Origin: an uncultured Planctomycetaceae bacterium
GTDB lineage: Bacteria; Planctomycetota; Planctomycetia; Pirellulales; Pirellulaceae
Reading direction: 5' to 3'
Length of the DNA: 6,686 nt
Assembly (NCBI GenBank): GCA_903921945.1
Contig: CAIXSC010000919.1
Location: 1-6,686 of the forward strand
Position 1 is the first letter of the stretch, and every line of letters starts with the position of its first letter. The position numbers and the translations under genes are program-made. This document shows positions 1 through 5,460 of the stretch, piece by piece. The notes under the pieces were generated by a model. It saw only the letters and a list, made by a program, of their open reading frames with translations. It was not told the origin of the DNA and ran no database searches.

Positions 1-40
1 ACTCGATCGTGAGCAACTCGATCGTGAGCGACTCGATCGT

Positions 41-67
41 GTCGATGGCGTCGATGGCGTCGATGGC
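41..67. repeat. 9-bp tandem repeat GTCGATGGC, three copies
   Basis: Three perfect copies lie in the left arm of the inverted repeat. The right arm has two inverted copies (about 237-254). The copy-number difference is the only mismatch between the visible arms, showing that copy change happened after the arms formed or were last homogenised. Confidence 0.9.
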
Positions 68-82
68 GGCGTCCTGTCTGTA

Positions 83-103
83 CGACGGACATCTTGTCCG
101 TCG
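83..103. repeat. Short perfect hairpin, CGACGGACA stem, left copy
   Basis: A 9-bp perfect stem (83-91 with 95-103) closes a 3-base TCT loop. It forms the inner tip of the left arm of the large inverted repeat. It is not followed by a T-run, so it is not a classic intrinsic terminator by itself. Confidence 0.85.
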
Positions 104-201
104 CGAGCATGTCGCACTCGCTGAAGGGCGGCCAAATGGGCGTGTCATGGTATCGCCGCGTCCGGATTTTTTGCCCACTCAAAGCAAGCCAGCCCCAGCG
201 T

Positions 202-222
202 CGACGGACAAGATGTCCGTCG
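202..222. repeat. Short perfect hairpin, CGACGGACA stem, right copy
   Basis: A 9-bp perfect stem (202-210 with 214-222) closes an AGA loop. This is the reverse complement of the left hairpin at 83-103. Because each copy is itself palindromic, the two can pair either internally or with each other, giving two competing folds. Confidence 0.85.
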
Positions 223-255
223 TACAGACAGGACGCCGCCATCGACGCCATCGAC

Positions 256-325
256 ACGATCGAGTCGCTCACGATCGAGTTGCTCACGATCGAGTTGCTC
301 ACGATCGAGTCGCTCACGATCGATG
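256..325. repeat. 15-bp non-coding tandem array (right arm), five units
   Basis: Units of the form ACGATCGAGTYGCTC start at 256, 271, 286, 301 and 316, the last being partial. Each contains the palindrome CGATCG. The same units occur inverted in the left arm at 1-40, three copies, cut by the window edge. The array lies after the stop codon of the adjacent gene, so its 15-bp period is not explained by codons. Confidence 0.93.
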
Positions 326-331
326 GCCGGA

Positions 332-3205
332 TTACTTTCGGCGTGGCGGTGGGGTCGCAGGGGTTTCCTGCCGGTCGCCGTCACGGAGCCACTGGGTGTT
401 GAAACGAACCAGGAACAACGTCTCGTACGGCTTCGCATCACCGCCTTCGTAAAGGCAGAGAAGGTCCCCGTGATCCAGCGTCGCCAAACAGGAATAGGCG
501 GACGGTCCGTGATGCAGCCGCCGCACATGCGTCCATGAGCGGCCTTCGTCCACGCTCGCTCGCACCGTTAAATGGACACGCTCGCCGCTCGGCGTGCCGC
601 TCGCCATTCGCGCGGGCGGCGACGGATTGCTGAACAGTAGCCATCGAGCGTCATCGGCTGATTTCGGGTCACCGGCAACCAAGCTGCCTTGGCACTTCGG
701 GCACGGCAACTTCGCTTCGTGGACGATCCGAGTCCAAGTTTCGCCGCCATCGGCACTCGTAGCGGTCCCCCGATACCCCCGGAAGTCGCCTTGCATCCGA
801 GTGTTCACGAGCAGCGTGCCATCGGCAAGTTCGACGACTTGGCACTCATTGCCGCCAACTCCAATCGGCCTGCTGATTCGCCACGTCTCTCCCCCGTCGT
901 CGCTGAGCATCATATGCGAATTCATCTCCAGCGGCGCGGCTCCCTTCCCATCGGCCGCCTGTCCGCCAATCGCCTTTCCATCCACCGCCTTTCCATCCAC
1001 CGCCTTTCCATCCACCGACTTCCCATCCACCGACTTCCCATCCACCGCCTTCCCATCCACCGACTTCCCATCCACCGACTTCCCATCCACCGACTTCCCA
1101 TCCACCGACTTCCCATCGGCCGCCTGTCCGCCAATCGCCTTCCCATCCACCGACTTCCCATCCACCGACTTGCCGCCAATCGACTTCCCATCCAACACCG
1201 CCGCGCGGGCAGGACGTTTGTGATCGCATGGCACGACCAGTCGGCCGGCGTAGCGGCCTTTGCGGAGTTGGATGCCGACGCCCGGGCCAGTGGCAACCCA
1301 CTGCCAGTCGGCTTGGACCACGGTTGCCGAGAGATCACGCGGGCGGCTCCATGTTTGGCCCTCGTCCGCGCTGGTTGTCTGCAGCACCTGCCGATTGTCA
1401 CGGCAGAACAACAATTGGATTTTGCCCGTCTTGCGATCCAATACGGGACACGGATTTCCGATCGTCACCGGCGCGTCGCCGCCTTCCTCGTAAACGATGG
1501 ATTGCGGCGACCAGCTTCGACCGCCATCTTGGCTGCGTTTCATCAAGAGGTCGAGGTCGCCGTGGTCGCTCGCGCTCGTCTTCCGCCCTTCGCAAAACGC
1601 CAAGACCGTTTGTTGGGGCGTTACGAGCAGCGATGGGATGCGATAGGTGTGATAGCCGTCCGTTCCAGATCGCCACAGCGGTTGCCGTTCGAACCGAGCC
1701 TCGTCGGTCGTGACACGACCGTCGCCGAAGTACTTTTCCACGATCCAACGCGGCTGCCAAACATCCGGCTTTCTCGGCTTGCCCGTCAAATCCAACGTGG
1801 GCGGCTCGAAACGCAGCTTCTCGGGCAAAACCACGCGATCGCCTACCCGCGTTTGCCATTCGACCAGCAACTCGCGCAAGCGTTCGATCCGCGCGCCGCT
1901 CTCCGGCGCGCCTGCGATATTGCGGGTCTCGTGCGGATCGGCCTTCAAATCGAACAGTTGCGCATAACCGATTTTGGGATAGACGATCAGCTTGAACTGC
2001 TCATCCCGCACGGAACGCTGGTGCTGCAAAAACGGCAGGAAAACGGACTCGCGCACGCGGTCGCGACGGCCTTCCCACACGGGGCGCAGGCTGTGCCCGG
2101 CGAGCCCATCAGGCATGGGCATGCCAGCCGCGTCGAGCAACGTCGGAAACAGATCGAAGAGATACGTGAACGCTTGGCTCGACTGGCCGGCGGGAACGCC
2201 GGGGCCGGCGATGATCAGCGGCGTCCGCATGCTGTGCTCGAAGACACTCTGTTTGCCCAGTAGGCCATGGCTGCCGAGCGCCAACCCGTTATCCGCGGCG
2301 AACACAATCAATGTCTGGTCGGCATGGCCGGTCTCTTCGAGCGTTCGCAAGATACGGCCGATCTGAACATCCATGTGGGTGACCAGTCCGTAGTACTCGG
2401 CCAACTGCTCGCGAATCATCGACTCGGTGCGCGGCCACGCTCCCAGGTTCTCGTCGCGGCCGCCGTCCATCATGCCGTTGTCGAATGGAAGTTGCGGCAG
2501 GAAATCAGGCGGCAGCGGAGGCGGGTCGCGATAGTACGGGTCCCGGAATTCCTTCGGCGGTTGCCGCGGATCATGCGGGGCCGTCAACGCGACGTACGCG
2601 AAAAACGGTTTCGGCTCTTTATGGCTTCGCAGAAAGCGGATCGCGGCGTCCGCGAACAGTTCGCTGGAGAACGACTCGCCCCAGCGTTCCTCGGTCAGCT
2701 TGCCGTCGGGCCCCAAGTCGCGGACAGGAACACGCGTATGGTCCGACATGCCACCGAACATGAGCGCCTGGCCGCGCTGAAACGCCCGCAGCCACGATGC
2801 TTGGCCGTTGTGCCACTTGCCCGTAGCGAACGTCGCATATCCCTGTTCCCCGAACAACTCGGGCAACAACCGCTCGCCCTTGAGCGTCGGCGCGTCAACC
2901 TGGAACCAGGTCTTGCCCGTCATGATCATCGCACGGCTCGGCACGCACACCGCGCCGCTGTTGCCGCCAAACACATAGTTGCGGCGGAAACTGAAACCGC
3001 GTGCCGCGAGACGATCCAAATGCGGTGTGCGAATGTGCGGATTGCCATGGGCCCCGATCGTATCAGCCCGCTGATCGTCCGCCAGAATGAAAAGCACATT
3101 CGGCCGGCGCTCCGCGGCCCACGCGCCGGATGCGCTGATCGCGCACGCTGCCGACGCCACCACGGCCGCTTGAATCCATAAGACACAGACAATCAGAGTT
3201 CGCAT
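332..3205 (-). CDS. Secreted sulfatase–sialidase fusion enzyme with internal pentapeptide array
   Basis: 957 aa. Residues 1-30 look like a Sec signal peptide with likely cleavage after AWA30. Residues 34-485 form a type I sulfatase: metal-binding LADDQ (D43, D44), CVPSR at 87-91 with C87 the expected formylglycine residue, GKWH 129-132, APHDP with H211, ADNG with D305/N306, and H313/K318. Residues 505-940 form a sialidase propeller: YRIP 521-524 with the triad arginine R522, SDHGD around D547, five Asp boxes (558-565, 612-619, 768-775, 817-824, 884-891), probable catalytic E787 in NECQVVEL, R803, and Y904 in AYSCL. By family knowledge, the halves hydrolyse sulfate esters and release terminal sialic acid; bifunctionality is inferred. 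Activity would need a formylglycine-generating enzyme, not present here. A 17-unit pentad array (672-756) lies between Asp boxes 2 and 3. The start at 3205 is favoured by the signal peptide; no Shine-Dalgarno is seen. It is the last gene of the run, 42 bp after its neighbour. Confidence 0.93.
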   Translation of the reverse strand: MRTLIVCVLWIQAAVVASAACAISASGAWAAERRPNVLFILADDQRADTIGAHGNPHIRTPHLDRLAARGFSFRRNYVFGGNSGAVCVPSRAMIMTGKTWFQVDAPTLKGERLLPELFGEQGYATFATGKWHNGQASWLRAFQRGQALMFGGMSDHTRVPVRDLGPDGKLTEERWGESFSSELFADAAIRFLRSHKEPKPFFAYVALTAPHDPRQPPKEFRDPYYRDPPPLPPDFLPQLPFDNGMMDGGRDENLGAWPRTESMIREQLAEYYGLVTHMDVQIGRILRTLEETGHADQTLIVFAADNGLALGSHGLLGKQSVFEHSMRTPLIIAGPGVPAGQSSQAFTYLFDLFPTLLDAAGMPMPDGLAGHSLRPVWEGRRDRVRESVFLPFLQHQRSVRDEQFKLIVYPKIGYAQLFDLKADPHETRNIAGAPESGARIERLRELLVEWQTRVGDRVVLPEKLRFEPPTLDLTGKPRKPDVWQPRWIVEKYFGDGRVTTDEARFERQPLWRSGTDGYHTYRIPSLLVTPQQTVLAFCEGRKTSASDHGDLDLLMKRSQDGGRSWSPQSIVYEEGGDAPVTIGNPCPVLDRKTGKIQLLFCRDNRQVLQTTSADEGQTWSRPRDLSATVVQADWQWVATGPGVGIQLRKGRYAGRLVVPCDHKRPARAAVLDGKSIGGKSVDGKSVDGKAIGGQAADGKSVDGKSVDGKSVDGKSVDGKAVDGKSVDGKSVDGKAVDGKAVDGKAIGGQAADGKGAAPLEMNSHMMLSDDGGETWRISRPIGVGGNECQVVELADGTLLVNTRMQGDFRGYRGTATSADGGETWTRIVHEAKLPCPKCQGSLVAGDPKSADDARWLLFSNPSPPARMASGTPSGERVHLTVRASVDEGRSWTHVRRLHHGPSAYSCLATLDHGDLLCLYEGGDAKPYETLFLVRFNTQWLRDGDRQETPATPPPRRK
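938..1192 (-). repeat. 17-unit 15-bp in-frame tandem array, consensus (K[SA][VIA]DG)n
   Basis: The array encodes residues 672-756 of the sulfatase–sialidase in 17 unbroken pentads. The main unit on the coding strand is AAGTCGGTGGATGGG (KSVDG). Variants are KAVDG, KSIGG, KAIGG and QAADG, and the last unit degrades to DGKGA. Copies are nearly identical in DNA, pointing to recent expansion. The array lies in a propeller loop. Asp boxes 2 and 3 start 156 residues apart; without the 85-residue array the spacing is 71, in line with the 49, 54 and 67 seen between the other boxes. The segment is hydrophilic and probably disordered. Confidence 0.95.
944..1141 (-). repeat. Higher-order duplication inside the sialidase array (33-bp block, two copies)
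   Basis: An identical 33-bp block encoding the rare unit series A-I-G-G-Q-A-A-D-G occurs at 944-976 and 1109-1141. The offset is exactly 165 bp, or 11 units. The block contains the unusual GGQ variant, so the two copies most likely arose by duplication of a multi-unit segment rather than by independent mutation. Confidence 0.85.
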
Positions 3206-3213
3206 AATGGGTA

Positions 3214-3230
3214 CGGCGAAGTGATCGCCG
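3214..3230 (-). other. Small intergenic hairpin before the sulfatase–sialidase gene
   Basis: CGGCGA (3214-3219) pairs perfectly with TCGCCG (3225-3230) across a 5-base loop, within the 42-bp gap between genes and about 8 bases upstream of the ATG. There is no T-run, so it is unlikely to terminate transcription. It could influence translation initiation, but a 6-bp stem in GC-rich DNA may be chance. Confidence 0.3.
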
Positions 3231-3247
3231 CTCGCGGCAACACGGAC

Positions 3248-5413
3248 CTACATGCCGCTGGGAGCAGCCGGCATTGGCGTCGCCGCCGGCGCCGTGGCTG
3301 GCGGCGCGGACGGCGTGGCGGGGACTGGCGTCGGCGCGACCGCTTTCTCGGCGGCGTTCACCGCTCCCAGAGCGGCGGCATACGGACCTTTGCCCTCGCT
3401 CGTCAGCCGCACTTCCTCTTCCAGCTTGCCGGCCATCGCCGGATCGACAAACTTGTACAGCAGCTTGCGAGTGTCTTCGAACAGCTTGTCGATCTTCGTC
3501 TGCACCTTCTTGTACGAAGTCGTGATCCGCGGCTGTTGTTGGTCGAGCAGTTTTTGCACGTCGTCGCGCGTCGGCAGCGCTTTGAATTCTTCGAGTAGCT
3601 TTTGAGCCTCGTTGATCTTGCCTTCGGAAAGCCTTGATCGGATCCGTTTGGCGTACAGTTCCCGCTGCGCAACCAAATCGGTCAACACCGCTTGCACGCC
3701 CGCCACGAAGCCTTCCGCCTGAAGTCGTTTGTCATCCGGCGTCAAGTCGACGACCATTTCCGGCTCGTGGCCGGGGATGGTCGGTAGACGGGCGAGCAAC
3801 GAACCGCCGTTTTTCACGTAGACGACCCGCAGCGGCGAATCCGCAAGCTTCGGCAACTCCATCGTGCCGCGCCAATCCGTTCGCCCGATCAGCTCCACTT
3901 TTTCCGACTTGGGATCCTTCGCGAAGATGTCGTAACCAGAGAGCGGCTGAGGCGGCTTTTCATTCGTCCGCAGCCGAACCAACGTCGATTCGCCCGCGGC
4001 GCGAACGGCCAACGCGAACCGCTCGGTCCGCGCGCTGTTACGACCGGTGATCGGAAACCGCACCCCGGTATGCGGCTCGCATTCCAGCCGCCCGCCATCC
4101 CGTTTTTTCACCATGAGGAATGAAAACGGTATCGCCTGCACGCCCAGCGGCGGTCGCGGTTCGCCGTACCGATCGTTATGCCGCACCCAAGGTCGCAACA
4201 AACTCTCTTCGCCCACCAACACCGGCTCGTCGCCGCGCACCGCGAGCGCGCCCGCACGGAGCCGCGTCATGATCGATTTGTCCTGCGCATAGTCGATCCG
4301 CGCGAGGGGTAAAAAACTCGCGTGCAACCCGGCCACAACTAAGCTCGGCAACGACGCCGCGTCGGGAGCCTCGGCGTCCCACGCAGCCGTCCACCGCCGC
4401 GCCCGCACATCCAACTCCCGCGCGCGAACTCGCCACCCACCCGCCACCGCCGTAACACTCGCCACCAGCAACTTGTCGCTCTTAAACACGGCTCGCAGTT
4501 CAGCCACCAACGGGTCGCTCGCCACCGCCGAATCGGCATCTTCAGACTTCACGTCGGCTGCCTTCCCGCCTTCCACCTTGGTTGCCGGCGCCTTCGCATC
4601 CGCCGTCTTACCATCCGCCGATTTACCATCCGCCGACTTACCGTCCGCCGCCTTGCCGACCTCCGCCTTGCCATCCGCCGACTTGCCATCCGCCGACTTG
4701 CCATCCGCCGCCTTGCTATCTGCTGTCGTGGCATCGGCTGTCTTGCCATCCGCCGCCTTGCTATCTGCTGTCGTGGCATCGGCTGTCTTGCCATCCGCCG
4801 TCTTACCGTCAGCTGTCTTCGCTTCGGCCCCTGTCGCGGCGGCCGCCTTCAGATCGGCCGATTTGCTGTCGGCCGTTTTGCTGTCGGCCGTTTTGCTGTC
4901 GGCCGTTTTGCTGTCGGCCGTTTTGCTGTCGGCCGAATTGCTGTCGGCCGATTTGCTGTCGGCCGTTTTCGGTGGAGTTTGCTTGCCGAGCTTCGCGGCG
5001 GCAGCCAGTTCATCGGGGGGCAGCGGCAGGTCGCGATACAGCAATTCCGCGAGATAGCGTTGAGGGGCCCGTCGCACATGGATATCCCATGTCGCGCCAA
5101 ACGCCGCGTCAGACTGTTCCACAATCGCCCGTTCAATCTCGGCGTTCAGCATCGAGGGCAATTCCGGCACCGACTCCAACGCCAGCCAGACATGGATGCG
5201 ATAAGGCTTGTACTCCCAAGGATCTTGCGCCACCGCGGACCGCTCGGCGACGTTTGGGAGAACAGTCGCGGCAGCAAGCGTAACGGCGATGGCGCAGACA
5301 CGGCTGAACGCTAACGCAATGCCACGCCTTGCCGCGGCAAGGGGTGACACAGCGCGAACAGCCGCATGCGGCCATGGCGAACGCGACACGGAATTGGAGG
5401 GGCGATGCGACAT
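3248..5413 (-). CDS. Secreted hypothetical protein with 29-unit Lys/Ala/Asp pentapeptide array
   Basis: 721 aa; I do not recognise a named family. The N-terminus has a long basic n-region, a hydrophobic stretch (about 31-52) and a plausible signal peptidase I site after AVA62 (next residues QDP). Residues 65-145 form a compact segment rich in aromatic and hydrophobic residues. Residues 149-293 are an unbroken run of 29 pentads, mostly K-[TSA]-A-D-[SG]. Residues 299-555 look like a folded, beta-rich region including LSGYDIFAKDP (491-501) and GRTDWRG (510-516). Residues 560-670 look helical and charged, and 687-721 are a Pro/Ala-rich tail. No catalytic motif or later membrane span was noticed. 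The start ATG overlaps the end of a 16-bp repeat array and has no Shine-Dalgarno; GTG at codon 22 is an alternative start that would shorten the n-region. It lies 35 bp after the binding-protein gene and 42 bp before the sulfatase–sialidase gene, so co-transcription is likely. The role is unknown; an envelope protein is most plausible. Confidence 0.88.
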   Translation of the reverse strand: MSHRPSNSVSRSPWPHAAVRAVSPLAAARRGIALAFSRVCAIAVTLAAATVLPNVAERSAVAQDPWEYKPYRIHVWLALESVPELPSMLNAEIERAIVEQSDAAFGATWDIHVRRAPQRYLAELLYRDLPLPPDELAAAAKLGKQTPPKTADSKSADSNSADSKTADSKTADSKTADSKTADSKSADLKAAAATGAEAKTADGKTADGKTADATTADSKAADGKTADATTADSKAADGKSADGKSADGKAEVGKAADGKSADGKSADGKTADAKAPATKVEGGKAADVKSEDADSAVASDPLVAELRAVFKSDKLLVASVTAVAGGWRVRARELDVRARRWTAAWDAEAPDAASLPSLVVAGLHASFLPLARIDYAQDKSIMTRLRAGALAVRGDEPVLVGEESLLRPWVRHNDRYGEPRPPLGVQAIPFSFLMVKKRDGGRLECEPHTGVRFPITGRNSARTERFALAVRAAGESTLVRLRTNEKPPQPLSGYDIFAKDPKSEKVELIGRTDWRGTMELPKLADSPLRVVYVKNGGSLLARLPTIPGHEPEMVVDLTPDDKRLQAEGFVAGVQAVLTDLVAQRELYAKRIRSRLSEGKINEAQKLLEEFKALPTRDDVQKLLDQQQPRITTSYKKVQTKIDKLFEDTRKLLYKFVDPAMAGKLEEEVRLTSEGKGPYAAALGAVNAAEKAVAPTPVPATPSAPPATAPAATPMPAAPSGM
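4535..4969 (-). repeat. 29-unit 15-bp in-frame tandem array, consensus (K[TSA]AD[SG])n
   Basis: The array encodes residues 149-293 of the secreted hypothetical protein, and the pentad phase never breaks. Sub-blocks differ in DNA. Units 1-8 (4850-4969) use AAAACGGCCGACAGC-like DNA (KTADS). Units 9-10 are degenerate (KAAAA, TGAEA). Units 11-25 use AAGTCGGCGGATGGC-like DNA (K[STA]ADG). Units 26-29 (KAPAT, KVEGG, KAADV, KSEDA) look like decayed copies. This mosaic suggests several separate rounds of local expansion. The composition predicts a soluble disordered spacer; a pentad period is not a heptad coiled coil. Confidence 0.95.
4701..4790 (-). repeat. Perfect tandem duplication of a 45-bp (three-unit) block
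   Basis: Positions 4701-4745 and 4746-4790 are identical. Each copy encodes three successive pentads (K-T-A-D-A, T-T-A-D-S, K-A-A-D-G). The absence of any base difference between copies marks this as one of the youngest expansion events within the array. Confidence 0.9.
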
Positions 5414-5460
5414 GCGTTAGTCCGTGACAGTGTTAGTCCGTGACGGTGTTATTCCGTGCC
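5413..5460 (-). repeat. Three 16-bp direct repeats bridging stop codon and next start codon
   Basis: Coding-strand units are GGCACGGAATAACACC (5460-5445), GTCACGGACTAACACT (5444-5429) and GTCACGGACTAACGCA (5428-5413). The first unit supplies the last codons and TAA stop of the binding-protein gene. The final A of the third unit is the first base of the next gene's ATG. The array therefore fills the whole 35-bp gap, and copy number would set the stop-to-start distance in 16-bp steps. No Shine-Dalgarno is visible in it. Confidence 0.88.

Larger units (their letters stand above)
2..295. repeat. Long imperfect inverted repeat (arms about 100 bp, spacer about 98 bp)
   Basis: The left arm (2-103) and right arm (202-295) are reverse complements at every position, except that the left arm has one extra 9-bp copy (three TCGATGGCG units against two on the right). 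The left arm runs off the window edge, so the full element may be longer. The spacer (104-201) has no convincing gene and only a T6 run at 167-172. The element begins close after the stop codon of the sulfatase–sialidase gene, so a transcript could fold into a very long hairpin acting as a terminator or 3'-end protector. A non-autonomous mobile element is another possibility; no target-site duplication can be seen because one end is cut off. Confidence 0.9.

Noticed and set aside
9..452. Small plus-strand frames across the gene-free tail
   Set aside because: They are made of translated tandem repeats and overlap the end of the sulfatase–sialidase gene; no supporting features.
938..1192. CRISPR array
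   Set aside because: Units are 15 bp, contiguous without spacers, and lie in frame within a gene.
689..2263. 524-codon plus-strand open frame antisense to the sulfatase–sialidase
   Set aside because: It overlaps a gene with clear catalytic motifs, its product is Arg/His-rich with no domain, and the stop-free 15-bp array keeps several frames open artificially.
2267..3181. 304-codon plus-strand open frame opposite the sulfatase domain
   Set aside because: Shadow of a high-GC gene; no motif or recognisable start context.
3140..3205. Lipoprotein signal at Cys21 of the sulfatase–sialidase
   Set aside because: The residues before Cys (A-S-A-A) lack the Leu/Val/Ile expected at -3, and a good signal peptidase I site (AWA) lies downstream.
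4535..4969. Pentapeptide-repeat (A[DN]LxX) beta-helix family
   Set aside because: The central Leu/Phe needed to fill the helix core is missing; only one unit reads SADL. The units are charged and small, fitting a disordered spacer.
4473..5057. Plus-strand frame with LLSAV repeats resembling a membrane protein
   Set aside because: It is the reverse complement of the K-x-A-D-x array; the hydrophobic look is a by-product of codon complementarity.
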